NCBI GenBank assembly: GCA_902623005.1
Contig: CACNSC010000001.1
Location: forward strand, 1 to 64,000
Reading direction: 5' to 3'
DNA length: 64,000 nt
From: an uncultured Coxiella sp.
GTDB lineage: Bacteria; Pseudomonadota; Gammaproteobacteria; Coxiellales; Coxiellaceae
A program made the position numbers and the translations under genes. This document shows positions 1-8,434 of the stretch, one piece after another. The notes beneath the pieces were generated by a model that was not told where the DNA came from, did no database searches, and saw only the letters and a list, made by a program, of their open reading frames with translations. Positions within the stretch are counted from its first letter, which is position 1. The number at the start of each line of letters is the position of its first letter.

Positions 1-70
1 CAATTGAGGCGCTGGTTGTGGTTTTACCGACACCGCCCTTGCCGGAGGTGACAACGAGAACTTTTGACAT
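1..70 (-). CDS. minD: Septum-site determining ATPase MinD (N-terminus only; runs off the window)
   Basis: Only the first 23 codons are present. They begin MSKVLVV and contain the deviant Walker A motif GKGGVGKTTT typical of MinD/ParA ATPases. In the Min system MinD binds ATP, attaches to the membrane and recruits MinC to block FtsZ rings near the poles. The start lies one base after the stop of minC, so the two are almost certainly co-transcribed and translationally coupled. ParA-family proteins share the motif, but the minC neighbour makes MinD the natural reading. Confidence 0.9.
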   Translation of the reverse strand, partial: MSKVLVVTSGKGGVGKTTTSASI

Positions 71-71
71 A

Positions 72-773
72 TTACATTCCTTCTATAGTAAGTTGGTCAT
101 CTTGCACACGAATCTGCAAGAGCGCGGGTTTTTTCTTAGGTTGTTCGATATGGTCTTTGACTAAATAGCGACCTGCAATCGAAATCAACTCGGCATCCAG
201 TTGGCGACAGAAGATCCGCGCGTTGGGATTACCGGTCGCTCCGGCAATGGCGCGTCCGCGCAATGGGCCATAAATGTGAATATTACCATCAGCGATACAC
301 TCAGCGCCGGCATTGACTGCAGCCATGATGATCAAGTCTGCATCTTTCGCGTAGACTTGTGTGCCTGCACGCACCGGTTTATCAATAATCTTGGTCGCAG
401 CAAAGGTCGGTTGTGCCGGTGTCTTCTCTACGGTTTTCTTAGCTGGTTTAGCGCTATTGAGCAGAACGAGTCCTTGTTCTTGTGCGGTTGATGCCAGTTT
501 TTTTTCTAGCCCGCGAATACCAACGGCTGTCATATTGAATGTATTGAGCGTTTGTTTCAGTTGTTTCAAATCAAGAGAGCGCTGCTCCTTAAGGTGACTA
601 ACATCAATCACCACTGGCGTATCATTAAAATAGTTGGGCGCCGTAGTTTGAATATGTGTGAGTTCGTTGTTGATTGCAGGTATATCCAATGATTGCAATT
701 TAAGCACGGTCATTGGAAAGAAATCCGCTTTAAGTTGTAATTGTTGAGTGCTTTTTGTGAGTTTGCTAGCCAT
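72..773 (-). CDS. minC: Septum-site determining protein MinC
   Basis: MinC is the FtsZ-polymerisation inhibitor carried to the membrane by MinD. The protein is 233 aa, close to the usual length of about 231. It has an N-terminal inhibitory domain (about residues 1-100), a low-complexity linker rich in Lys, Pro and Ala, and a C-terminal beta-helix domain with the family signature GNIHIYGPLRGRAIAG. The reading frame stays open upstream to 863, but the ATG at 773 (MASKLTKS) is preferred because AAGG lies just upstream and the length then fits. It ends one base before minD; minE would be expected beyond the window edge. Confidence 0.93.
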   Translation of the reverse strand: MASKLTKSTQQLQLKADFFPMTVLKLQSLDIPAINNELTHIQTTAPNYFNDTPVVIDVSHLKEQRSLDLKQLKQTLNTFNMTAVGIRGLEKKLASTAQEQGLVLLNSAKPAKKTVEKTPAQPTFAATKIIDKPVRAGTQVYAKDADLIIMAAVNAGAECIADGNIHIYGPLRGRAIAGATGNPNARIFCRQLDAELISIAGRYLVKDHIEQPKKKPALLQIRVQDDQLTIEGM

Positions 774-877
774 AACCTTGCTGCGAGTTTTTATCCATAA
801 AATAATGACTAGCAGCTTAGCATCGCGAATGGTAAAAATCCATGTGATTATGGCCCGTTCCAAACATGAGTTTTTAA

Positions 878-2287
878 TTAACGATTGGGTGGGATACTTT
901 TGGGTGTCCGTGGAAAAGGAATGGTATCTCGTAAGTTACTCACCCCAGTGATATAACGCACTAAACGCTCAAAGCCCAAACCAAAGCCTGCATGCGGAGC
1001 GCTACCATAGCGACGTAGGTCGCAATACCATTGGTACTCTTCAGCAGGTAAACCGCACTCGCTGATACGTGATTGTAATACGTCTAAACGCTCTTCGCGT
1101 TGACTACCGCCGATTAGCTCTCCTATTCCCGGTAGTAGCACATCCATGGCAGCTACAGTCTTGTTGTCAGCATTCATGCGCATATAGAATGCTTTTATAT
1201 CTTTGGGGTAGTTCATGACGACGACCGGTTTTTTAAACAGCTTATCGGTCAAATAACGTTCATGTTCAGTTTGCAAGTCAATGCCCCATGTTACGTCATG
1301 CTCAAAGGACTGTTTGGCGTGTCCAAGATGGCGAATGGCATCGGTATAATCGATGCGCTCAAAAGTCGTGTTAACTAATTGTTCGATTCGACTCAAACAG
1401 GTTTTATCCACCCATTGATTAAAGAAGGCCATATCGTCAGCGTGGTGTTCTAAGACATCTCTACAGACGTACTGCAACAGTTGTTCAGCAAGGGCGATGT
1501 CATCGTCAAGATCTGCAAAAGCGATTTCAGGTTCTATCATCCAAAACTCAGCCAGATGTCGCGTCGTGTTCGAGTTTTCTGCACGAAAAGTAGGCCCGAA
1601 GGTATACACCTTGGACAATGCCATACAATATGACTCGACGTTGAGTTGACCTGAACAGGTGAGGTAGGTTGGCTGACCAAAAAAATCTTGCTTGTAGTCA
1701 ATTTGATTGTCTGAGTTTTTTGGCGCATTGGCTAAATCAAGGGTGGTGACGGTGAATAATTCGCCAGCACCTTCACAGTCACAAGCAGTTAGAATCGGTG
1801 TGTTGATCCAGACAAAGCCTTCATCGTTAAAAAAACGATGGACTGCTTGTGCGATTCGATTGCGCACACGCGATACAGCTCCAATAACATTGGTGCGAGG
1901 ACGTAAGTGAGAATGGTCACGTAGATGTTCCATGCTATGCCGTTTGGCTGCCATGGGGTAGCTGTCGGGATCTTGTACGTCGCCAACAACAGTAAAATCC
2001 GTTACTTGCATTTCAAATGCTTGGTTTTTACCGGGAGATTGCACCAGTTGGCCTGTGGCTTTCATAGCGCAGCCTGTCGTCAGACGCGAAATATCTGTTT
2101 GGTAATTGCTTAAAGTATTAGGGATGACGAGTTGTAATGAATCAAAACACGAGCCGTCGCTCAGTGCGATGAATGAAATGCCAGCTTTCGAATCACGTCG
2201 GGTACGTACCCAACCACGGACAGTAACGGCAGTTAGAGGGATGTCATTGAGCTGTAAAATATCTTTAACGGAAGGAAATTGCTTCAT
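878..2287 (-). CDS. asnS: Asparaginyl-tRNA synthetase
   Basis: Class IIb aminoacyl-tRNA synthetase that charges tRNA-Asn with asparagine in the cytoplasm. The N-terminal OB-fold anticodon-binding domain carries the signature [18 protein letters not shown]. The catalytic domain contains motif 2 ([21 protein letters not shown] region) and a C-terminal motif 3 ([15 protein letters not shown]). The chosen start ([10 protein letters not shown], 469 aa) has AAAGGGG about nine bases upstream; an in-frame ATG ten codons earlier is possible. The length matches the E. coli enzyme (466 aa). It sits upstream of minC on the same strand with a gap of about 100 bp, so it may or may not share its transcript. 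Confidence 0.96.
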   Translation of the reverse strand: MKQFPSVKDILQLNDIPLTAVTVRGWVRTRRDSKAGISFIALSDGSCFDSLQLVIPNTLSNYQTDISRLTTGCAMKATGQLVQSPGKNQAFEMQVTDFTVVGDVQDPDSYPMAAKRHSMEHLRDHSHLRPRTNVIGAVSRVRNRIAQAVHRFFNDEGFVWINTPILTACDCEGAGELFTVTTLDLANAPKNSDNQIDYKQDFFGQPTYLTCSGQLNVESYCMALSKVYTFGPTFRAENSNTTRHLAEFWMIEPEIAFADLDDDIALAEQLLQYVCRDVLEHHADDMAFFNQWVDKTCLSRIEQLVNTTFERIDYTDAIRHLGHAKQSFEHDVTWGIDLQTEHERYLTDKLFKKPVVVMNYPKDIKAFYMRMNADNKTVAAMDVLLPGIGELIGGSQREERLDVLQSRISECGLPAEEYQWYCDLRRYGSAPHAGFGLGFERLVRYITGVSNLRDTIPFPRTPKSIPPNR

Positions 2288-2330
2288 ACGGTCATGCCCC
2301 TTTTTAAATAAGCGCATACCTTAATCGAGA

Positions 2331-3539
2331 TTACGACGGGGTGCAATTAATTGGGTTGTCTGTAAGATGCATCGAGCTGATTGCGTCCAATTCATTTAAT
2401 AATCGATCAATTGTGTTATGTCTTTCAATTTGTTCTTGCCGTTTTGCGATATATAGATGTGCATCAGGTGAGCTGGAAAAAAAAAGTTTTTGTAGCTGTT
2501 TATTGTTTGAATCACTTGTCATTTTTATGGCTGGTCGCAGGCCTTGTATTTGTTGTCTAAGGTTTGAGAGAGAATCTTGGATCAGACTATCATCATCACA
2601 CTCAAAATTACTAAGTAGTTCATTAATTTTTCTGAATTTTATTAGTTGCGGACTGCAAAGCTTTTTAACTGCAGTAGTCACAGCTTGTGCACTACTCGAT
2701 GGCCTTGGCTGCTCGTTGAGATGACCCTCAAAAAGTCTGTTCATATTATCTGTATGATGATTTTGAGGCGCCGAATCAACATTGTGCGTAATAGTGTCTT
2801 TTGGCTTGGCTGGATTGGTAAAAAGAGTAGAGAGATCTGCCCCAAGCTCCGTTAAATTTCGATACGGTACTGTTTTTATTCCAAGTCTACTCATCACTAG
2901 GTTTGCCGCTAATAAGAGGTAAAAATCTAGGCCGACGTGCTGGCTGGTGTCTGCAGTATTGATATTTTGATCATTCGTAATTCCCTCGTTTTTTTGAAGT
3001 TCAGTAGTAGCGTTAATATATGGCTCTATTGTTTGTTTAGAGGTATTATTTGTCGTAGTCTTGATTTTTTCCTGAAGCTTATTTTGATGTTCTCAATAAA
3101 GTCGGTGAAGTATTTTTTTGCTTTTTTCACCTGATTTTTTAGATAGTCTGGTGTGAAACAGGAGTTAATTACTTTCGAACAAGAGGTGATAAGTTTCTCA
3201 ATTAGCAACAGTTTGACGCTTAATGTGTTCTCATCATCAGAGTCTATTTTTGAGAAAAAAATCAGTGATTGTCTTTTGTTGGTCTGATGTTGGCATTTTT
3301 GATGATTTACTAACGTCTATGATTGTCTTCTTCGTTTCTTCATTAAGACAAAGAGACTCCACTAAATGATTTCGACGTACGTTTTTTTCATAGCTAGCGC
3401 AATTGGAATTTTCCCTCACATAATTTAACAAGGCATCATCTGTCGGTGTTTGACTTGATAAGAAAGTTTGTAATGCCTTGACCTTTTGCTCAATCGCCTG
3501 GTTTATTTCTTGTGTATTTGTGGATTCTGAGGCTGCCAT
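2331..3539 (-). pseudogene. Hypothetical gene split by two compensating frameshifts, both in homopolymers
   Basis: Three consecutive minus-strand reading pieces join into one protein of about 400 aa. Piece 1 (3539 to about 3255, MAASESTN) runs to a T7 run (minus strand; 3255-3261). With one T fewer, DFF continues into SKIDSDDENTLSVK and stays open to the A6 run at 3065-3070. With one A more there, RKK continues into IKTTTNNTSKQTIEPYINA and stays open to the stop at 2331. The two shifts cancel. The predicted protein is hydrophilic, helical and rich in Asn, Gln, Ser and Lys, with no recognised domain or signal peptide. It could be a recently killed accessory or effector-like gene, a slippage-controlled gene, or a product of homopolymer sequencing error. 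Confidence 0.6.
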
Positions 3540-3854
3540 TTTTATACCGTTTGTCTTCGATGATTGCGTGATTTGTGGAAATAAGATTAATCATTGGTCT
3601 GGTTTATATTTGTACAATTATAATTGCAAAACATTAAATTAATATTAAATATGAACGTGTTTACAGTCTTGATGCGGTTTTTGTGACTAAAAACATATTT
3701 ATCAATGAGTTATATGATCGTGGACGGTTAACTTTGGTGTTCAGTTGCATCGGGAAAGTGTTTTGGGCCGGTATGAAACCTAAAAATCGGCAGCCATAAG
3801 GCAATAATTTAGCTATAATGGTTGTGTTGATAGTAATTTTAGGGGGGTAGATCC
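3540..3854. other. Intergenic region between divergent accessory genes
   Basis: 315 bp of AT-rich DNA between the split minus-strand gene and the small secreted protein gene. No open reading frame with a credible ribosome site was found. It should hold divergent promoters; a TATAAT box is visible near its right end. Confidence 0.5.
3814..3819 (+). promoter_or_regulatory. Candidate -10 box
   Basis: Perfect TATAAT 36 bases before the start codon at 3855. No convincing -35 box sits 16-18 bases upstream, so this rests on the -10 match and position only. Confidence 0.35.
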
Positions 3855-4130
3855 ATGAAATTACAATTCATTGCCACGATTATGCTGCAGGCTGCATTGG
3901 GGTTAGTAGTCACGCCAACGCTGGCACAGTCAGCCGTAACACCCACAGATGCCATTATCTACCAGCACAGTTTTGATGAGGAAAAAGGGAGTAATTTTTG
4001 GGATTGGACTCAAGGCGGATGCATTGCTAATAATGGGCGTTTGGGTTTATTTTTTAGCGGCGATCAATTGAACTTTCGCTATTATGCGAGTGATGTTGAC
4101 TACCACTACCCGCAGTGTAAAAAATTCTAG
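3855..4130 (+). CDS. Small exported protein of unknown function
   Basis: A 91-aa protein beginning MKLQFIATIMLQAALG with a clear Sec signal peptide and a likely cleavage after TLAQSA (about residue 27). The mature part is about 65 aa, aromatic-rich (FWDW, FRYYASD, YHYPQC) and has two Cys residues that could form a disulfide in the periplasm. A strong purine tract (AGGGGGG) precedes the start codon and a TATAAT box lies upstream. The stop touches the stop of the convergent gene at 4131. I do not recognise the family. The signal peptide and ribosome site argue that it is a real gene. Confidence 0.6.
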   Translation: MKLQFIATIMLQAALGLVVTPTLAQSAVTPTDAIIYQHSFDEEKGSNFWDWTQGGCIANNGRLGLFFSGDQLNFRYYASDVDYHYPQCKKF

Positions 4131-4742
4131 CTAGCGTGTCAGTGGATTTCTAATGTTAGAAACAGATGCATGAACGCCATAATGATTTTGTCGTTTGAAT
4201 ATCGATAAGTTACTGCTCCACTTAAAAAAACGACTTGCTGAAGAAATCGCTGGGACTGAAATCGCTGAATCTGATCGAAAATCATCTTTTTTTATCAGTG
4301 GCGTGGTTTCAACGCAGTTTTGGCGAGTATCCATTTTACAGTGATCGTGAAAATTTTGAATGTCACCACACATTTTATCTAATGAGGTACTTTGCTGCCA
4401 TAACCATTGGTCTGCTATCCACTGCGTTAGTGTTGATTGCTTCAGTATCTGTAATTGTTGTAACACCAATTGTAAAAACCGTTGGCGTAGCAGTTGCTCT
4501 TGAGCATTGGTTGGATGGACATTGCTGGTCAGTTTGCTTAAAAGTGAGATGATGTTGTTACTCTTAAGAATAACACTGAGTAAATCGTCGTAGTGATTAA
4601 GATTACGATGTAAATCGATCAGGGCAGTGTATTCAGATTCATCTAAAAATTGATGGCTTGAAGCGGGATCGGTAACGTGGTTATTCAATGCTAAGTAATC
4701 ACTGATGCTCTGTGACAATTGTTGCATGGTAACATCTGGCAT
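4131..4742 (-). CDS. Hypothetical protein, soluble, Gln/Leu-rich
   Basis: A 203-aa protein with no signal peptide or clear membrane segment. The start (MPDVTMQQLS) is set by AAGGAG eight bases upstream of the ATG. Residues about 35-115 look all-helical, with Leu/Gln-rich stretches such as RQRFLQLVLQQLQILKQ that could form coiled coil. The C-terminal third is Ser-rich and basic. No family is recognised. Its position beside a decaying accessory gene and an exported protein suggests lineage-specific cargo, possibly a secreted effector, but nothing in the sequence proves that. Confidence 0.5.
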   Translation of the reverse strand: MPDVTMQQLSQSISDYLALNNHVTDPASSHQFLDESEYTALIDLHRNLNHYDDLLSVILKSNNIISLLSKLTSNVHPTNAQEQLLRQRFLQLVLQQLQILKQSTLTQWIADQWLWQQSTSLDKMCGDIQNFHDHCKMDTRQNCVETTPLIKKDDFRSDSAISVPAISSASRFFKWSSNLSIFKRQNHYGVHASVSNIRNPLTR

Positions 4743-4913
4743 GGCGACTCCTTTCCATTAAATTAATCATCCATAAGCTAATGGTAACTGATGATGAGAT
4801 GTTGAAAAATTAAGGCACCGTTAGTCAAAACAGCATCAGATTAAGAGGTCAAAAACCACCAAATAATGAGGATTCTATAACTAACATGGCGAGGTTGACG
4901 TCTCTATCTGTAG

Positions 4914-5585
4914 TTAAGCGCGGGCGATCACCCAGCAGTCAATGGTTTCAACCCCGCACTGCTTAAGTGCTTGGCTAGCAGCATTCAATGTGTGACCAGA
5001 GGTCATGACATCATCCAATAAAGCAACATGCCTTGGAAAAGAGTTTGGTGTTGCAACAAAGCAATCTCTAACATTGCATCGACGTTGCTCGATGCTGAGT
5101 GACGTTTGTGGCATGGAGTAATATCGTCGAGCTAAGTGATCGTTAGATAATGGTATCGATAAAACGTGACTCAGCGCTTTAGCGATCAAACTAGTTTGGT
5201 TATATCCCCGCTGTCTGAGCCGCTTGCGGTGTAATGGTATCGGAATAATCAAAGAAGGTCGGTTAATATGGTTATACAAATAATCCAGGTGAATTTGAAA
5301 CACTTGTGCAAGGTGTTTAGCACGAATAATGCTGTAATGAAATTTAAGTTCCAATATCCATTGTTTGATAATACTTCGATAGTGGTAAGGCGCAATAACT
5401 CGTTGATAAATTGGTGGAGATAATAGGCACGATGCACAAAGTGGATGAGTATTAAAACACGAAGGCATGGGTTTGCCGCACGTTTCACATGGGTGTTCGA
5501 TCGTTGGTAAATACATCAAACATTCATCGCATAAGCAAAGATTTGAGATCTTGTGGCACTGACAACAGCTTGAGAAAAATATCAT
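4914..5585 (-). CDS. comF: ComF-family phosphoribosyltransferase-like protein
   Basis: ComF/GntX-family protein, needed for DNA uptake in naturally competent bacteria. At 223 aa it has the family length. The N-terminus holds Cys pairs forming a zinc-binding region (CCQCHK, CLCDEC, CETCGKP, CASC; residues about 7-55). The C-terminal type I phosphoribosyltransferase domain shows the family motif QRGYNQTSLIAKAL and the PRPP loop VALLDDVMTSGHT. The ribosome site is weak. It stands alone, divergent from the tandem peptide genes at 5767. In gammaproteobacteria the gene often lies near bioB or bioF, which are not present here. Confidence 0.88.
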   Translation of the reverse strand: MIFFSSCCQCHKISNLCLCDECLMYLPTIEHPCETCGKPMPSCFNTHPLCASCLLSPPIYQRVIAPYHYRSIIKQWILELKFHYSIIRAKHLAQVFQIHLDYLYNHINRPSLIIPIPLHRKRLRQRGYNQTSLIAKALSHVLSIPLSNDHLARRYYSMPQTSLSIEQRRCNVRDCFVATPNSFPRHVALLDDVMTSGHTLNAASQALKQCGVETIDCWVIARA

Positions 5586-5766
5586 TAACTTAAATATTAA
5601 CTGATTTAGATCGATTAAATATACCGTCAGACCTAATAAATAACTTGATACAAAACTGAAAAAAAACGTAAAAACAGATAATTAGAAAAATAAAAAAAAT
5701 AAATCCGACGAATGGTGTGTTGTTGAACTATAATTAAGAGGCAACATATTTGAGGTGTTATTCACG

Positions 5767-5961
5767 ATGAGGATACTTAAGAAAACGACAATCGCACTTT
5801 CTGGGATGATGTTTATATTGCCTTGTTTATCCATTGGCTCGGGAACCGTTATCCAATCTGAGATGACACAAGGCATGAAATTAATGGAATACGATGAAGA
5901 AGCAAGTTTACTGGTGATTGAAGGCGGGAGAGTTTTTTTTGTAATGTGTAGGGCGATATGA
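5767..5961 (+). CDS. Tandem exported mini-peptide, copy 1
   Basis: First of four consecutive paralogous small genes. The 64-aa product has a basic N-terminus, a hydrophobic stretch ending in LPCLSIGSG and a conserved mature part of about 40 aa (TVIQSEMTQGMKL, acidic middle, then EGGRVFF). The start ATG at 5767 follows GAGGTG at a good distance; a TATAAT lies about 35 bases upstream at 5729-5734. Its stop codon overlaps the start of copy 2 (ATGA). The Cys in LPC resembles a lipobox but has Pro at -1, so lipoprotein processing is doubtful and ordinary signal-peptide cleavage is more likely. No family is recognised. Confidence 0.6.
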   Translation: MRILKKTTIALSGMMFILPCLSIGSGTVIQSEMTQGMKLMEYDEEASLLVIEGGRVFFVMCRAI

Positions 5962-6146
5962 TGAGAAGATGGATTCGAAAAACACTGTGTATCTTGTTTA
6001 TTTTACCATGCTTATCGATCGGTTCAGGTACTGTGATTCAATCTGAGATGACGCAAGGCATGAAATTAATCGAATACGACGATGAAACGACTTTAGTAGT
6101 GATCGAAGGCGGGAGAGTTTTTTTTGTAACCTGTAGGGCGATATGA
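5958..6146 (+). CDS. Tandem exported mini-peptide, copy 2
   Basis: A 62-aa paralog of copy 1 (MMRRWIRKTLCILFI...). From LPCLSIGSGTVIQSEMTQG to the C-terminus it differs from copy 1 at only a few positions. The start overlaps the stop of copy 1 and its own stop overlaps the start of copy 3, so translation is probably coupled along the array. An eight-T run encodes part of RVFF near the 3' end, as in copies 1 and 3. Confidence 0.6.
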   Translation: MMRRWIRKTLCILFILPCLSIGSGTVIQSEMTQGMKLIEYDDETTLVVIEGGRVFFVTCRAI

Positions 6147-6328
6147 TGAGAAAATGGATTCGGAAAACACTGTGTATCTTGTTTATTTTACCTTGCTTAT
6201 CGATCGGTTCAGGCACCGTGATTCAATCTGAGATATCACAAACCATTAAGCTGTTCGAGCATGATGTTGAAGCAACTTTGATGTTGATAGACGGTGGAAG
6301 AGTTTTTTTTGTTCCGGGGAGAAGGTAA
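6143..6328 (+). CDS. Tandem exported mini-peptide, copy 3
   Basis: A 61-aa paralog whose signal region (MMRKWIRKTLCILFILPC) is almost the same as copy 2. Its mature part is the most divergent of the four (SEISQTIKLFEHDVEATLMLI), yet the frame, the GSGTVIQSE core and GGRVFF are kept. That pattern fits amino-acid diversification of a maintained peptide rather than decay. It overlaps the stop of copy 2 by four bases. Confidence 0.57.
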   Translation: MMRKWIRKTLCILFILPCLSIGSGTVIQSEISQTIKLFEHDVEATLMLIDGGRVFFVPGRR

Positions 6329-6333
6329 ATGTG

Positions 6334-6528
6334 ATGAGAAAATTTATTAGAAAGACACTTTGTATTATTAGAAAGACACTTTGTATCTTGTTTGTTTTAC
6401 CTTGCTTATCCATCGGTTCAGGCACCGTGATTCAATCTGAGATGACACAAGGTATGAAATTAATTGAATATGATGAAGAAGCAAATTTACTGGTGATTAA
6501 AGGTGGAAGAGTTTTTTATATTCAATAA
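6334..6528 (+). CDS. Tandem exported mini-peptide, copy 4, with duplicated signal segment
   Basis: A 64-aa paralog with the conserved core LPCLSIGSGTVIQSEMTQG and GGRVF. The start is taken as the ATG at 6334, five bases after the stop of copy 3; a GTG just before it is possible. Its signal region is lengthened by an in-frame 21-bp duplication (6346-6387) that repeats IRKTLCI. It ends RVFYIQ, without the CRAI tail of copies 1 and 2. Confidence 0.57.
   Translation: MRKFIRKTLCIIRKTLCILFVLPCLSIGSGTVIQSEMTQGMKLIEYDEEANLLVIKGGRVFYIQ
6346..6387 (+). repeat. 21-bp tandem duplication in the signal peptide of copy 4
   Basis: Two adjacent 21-bp units (6346-6366 and 6367-6387) that differ only at the last base. 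Each encodes IRKTLCI, so the insertion keeps the frame and doubles the basic and hydrophobic head of the signal peptide. Confidence 0.85.
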
Positions 6529-6540
6529 AGGTCAGATCTA

Positions 6541-6585
6541 ATGATAAAATTTGTTAGTAGTGTGGTTGAATTATTATTAACTTAA
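6541..6585 (+). pseudogene. Truncated fifth copy of the mini-peptide gene
   Basis: The bases ATGATAAAATTTGTTAG closely match the beginning of copy 4 (ATGAGAAAATTTATTAG). The frame then departs from the family and stops after 14 codons. This looks like the edge of a deleted or never-completed duplication. Confidence 0.45.
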
Positions 6586-7021
6586 TCCTGTCTTCCGTTT
6601 GACTCACGTGCTTGCGATTCATCAGATGTTAAAAAATTTTTATGTGACTTAAACTTGATGGTGTGCGTAAGGTAATAATTGGGCAAGGTTATTAAAGCAT
6701 TTGTTTATGTATTAGATTTTTTATGCATATAGTTGTTGATTTTCAAAAATTATTTGGATGTTTTTAACATAAAAAAGTAATGATTTTATATTATTCAACT
6801 GGATAAATATTGATATCAAAAAAATATATCGTATTTCAAGAAAAAATTTTTTCAAAATTTCAGTCCATTATAAAATTATGATCTATAATGATTATAGAAA
6901 GAAAGATATTCGTTAAGCGTATACGTTTTAAGGTAACAATCAGTAATCATCAGGTAAGGTTGAAAAAGAAAGCTAGTATCAAAAAAATTTTAGTTAAATG
7001 GTTAAGGTATGAGGTAATGAA
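6586..7021. other. AT-rich intergenic region
   Basis: About 435 bp of very AT-rich DNA with no credible gene. It should contain the terminator of the peptide array and the promoter of the exported-protein pair. A TATAAT occurs at 6884-6889, 133 bases before the next start codon; no clear -35 box was seen. Confidence 0.4.
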
Positions 7022-7786
7022 ATGAGGCTCATTAAGGTGATTTTTTTAGCGCTAATTGGATTAGTTTCTTCGCCATTGTTTGCAGTCAATCAGGCAGCCT
7101 TATCATTGAAGACTTCAGACGATCTATCAATTCCATTTATTCAATCTGAAAGCAATGGGCTACTGTCTAATCTCAACGTAATCTCAAGAAAAACCAATGA
7201 GAGTCAGCAGAATCAGTATGATCGCGCACTAAAATCAGGTTCATTGTATCTTGATGGAATATCTACAGCAAAAAGATACGCTATGTCACTTAATTATTTT
7301 AGTTTTAAGTATGAACTCACTAATCCTGATTTATTAAAGAATCATAAAAACATAGCTGTTAAATTTACTCCAAGTTCTCCTAAAAGCGATGGTGTTTTTC
7401 TAATTGCTAATAATATAACGACAGATGCGAAAGCTTTATATAAGTTGAACTCACTTGAGATCAAAGACGGTATTGTAACTATGAATGTTCTTTGTAAAGC
7501 ACAATACAATCTAGTTAAAGATAAGCACAGTATGATGGGTCGTCAAACTCAAGAGAAATGGGATCTGCTTCAGAGGGATACTAAATCTACACCACGGAGT
7601 CAGCTTACTCGTCAGGATCGTTTTAATAAAACAAGGCTGATTAACGCGCCTTGCTTTCTTTCCAGTAAGGATAAAAATGTCGTTAGCTTTCAGATTATAC
7701 CCTCAAGTCTGGTTAGTAAATCTGTAAGGCAGTCCTTCCAATCATCTCAATATCAACCTGTTTCAATGATGAGGGTACGGAAATGA
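7022..7786 (+). CDS. Exported protein of unknown function (first of a coupled pair)
   Basis: A 254-aa protein with a textbook signal peptide (MRLIKVIFLALIGLVSSPLFA, cleavage after residue 21). The mature part is about 233 aa and hydrophilic. It has two Cys (in NVLCKAQ and NAPCFLSS) flanking a basic, Gln/Arg-rich linker (about residues 175-215). The 3' end overlaps the next gene by four bases (ATGA), so the two are translationally coupled. Both products share a similar order: signal peptide, beta-rich segment, Cys, basic linker, Cys, short beta-rich end. They may be distant paralogs or partners. No family is recognised. Confidence 0.62.
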   Translation: MRLIKVIFLALIGLVSSPLFAVNQAALSLKTSDDLSIPFIQSESNGLLSNLNVISRKTNESQQNQYDRALKSGSLYLDGISTAKRYAMSLNYFSFKYELTNPDLLKNHKNIAVKFTPSSPKSDGVFLIANNITTDAKALYKLNSLEIKDGIVTMNVLCKAQYNLVKDKHSMMGRQTQEKWDLLQRDTKSTPRSQLTRQDRFNKTRLINAPCFLSSKDKNVVSFQIIPSSLVSKSVRQSFQSSQYQPVSMMRVRK

Positions 7787-8424
7787 TCGCATTTAAAATA
7801 CAGTTTCATCGTGCTTTATTTATGATAACGCTATTTCTATTTCCGCTTTCTTTATTGGCTAATGACACAGATATTCAGGTCGAACTCACTGAAAAAAGAT
7901 TACAATCAATTCACAATTATATGAAAAATAAACCTATTGAACTGACTGTAGCCGGTGTTACGCAAAAAAGAGGACTCAGGAACCAATCTGTGATTACTCT
8001 AAAGATCCCAATGCAATCGCTTAGCGTGAGTAACAGTCCTATTCAGCAAGGAACTGTGCGATCACTCGATGCTAATTTTTCTCGATCAAAGCGATCTTTT
8101 TCCGGTAAGCTTGCTGTTGTTGGTGATAGGTCATCTTCTATAGCGGTGGATTCTATAAAATCCATTTCCACTAGAGGCAAACTTTTACATGTCCAACTGA
8201 CTTGTGGCAACTCTGGTTCACAGCAAGTCTCGCGACAGGGTAACCGTCAGGTGTCAACCGATAACAGGTTAGCTCGTAAGTCAGCAACAACAAGAAGTCA
8301 GCGTGGTATAAGAAACCAACCGGCAACTTCTAGTAGAGCCTCATCGCGAGCATCCAGTCAAAAGCTATCGTGCACGAATATACCATTAAAAAAACCACTG
8401 ACCTTTACCCTCTCTCAGCGGTAA
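7783..8424 (+). CDS. Exported basic Ser/Arg-rich protein (second of a coupled pair)
   Basis: A 213-aa protein with a signal peptide ending near LSLLAND (about residue 27). The middle contains beta-strand-like segments (ITLKIPMQSLSV, GKLLHVQLTCGN). Residues about 148-195 are strongly basic and low in complexity (RQGNRQ, TTRSQRGIRNQP, SRASSRASS). A second Cys follows (LSCTNIPL). The overlap with the upstream gene implies co-expression. A basic, disordered periplasmic or surface segment could bind nucleic acid or LPS, but that is speculation. The gene ends 10 bp from the convergent kinase gene. Confidence 0.6.
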   Translation: MIAFKIQFHRALFMITLFLFPLSLLANDTDIQVELTEKRLQSIHNYMKNKPIELTVAGVTQKRGLRNQSVITLKIPMQSLSVSNSPIQQGTVRSLDANFSRSKRSFSGKLAVVGDRSSSIAVDSIKSISTRGKLLHVQLTCGNSGSQQVSRQGNRQVSTDNRLARKSATTRSQRGIRNQPATSSRASSRASSQKLSCTNIPLKKPLTFTLSQR

Positions 8425-8434
8425 ATAATCTCGC

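Larger units (their letters stand above)
5767..6585 (+). repeat. Direct tandem repeat array of about 190-bp units
   Basis: Four head-to-tail units of about 185-200 bp, each one complete small gene, followed by the first 14 codons of a fifth. The most conserved DNA is the block around the signal cleavage region and the GTGATTCAATCTGAGAT segment. The unit borders coincide with the overlapping stop/start codons. Confidence 0.85.

Noticed and set aside
5958-6146. Lipoprotein reading of the mini-peptides (LPC as lipobox)
   Set aside because: Position -1 before the Cys is Pro, which signal peptidase II sites do not normally accept, so I did not call them lipoproteins.
5767-6528. CRISPR-like array
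   Set aside because: The repeats are about 190 bp, contiguous and coding, with no short palindromic repeats or spacers.
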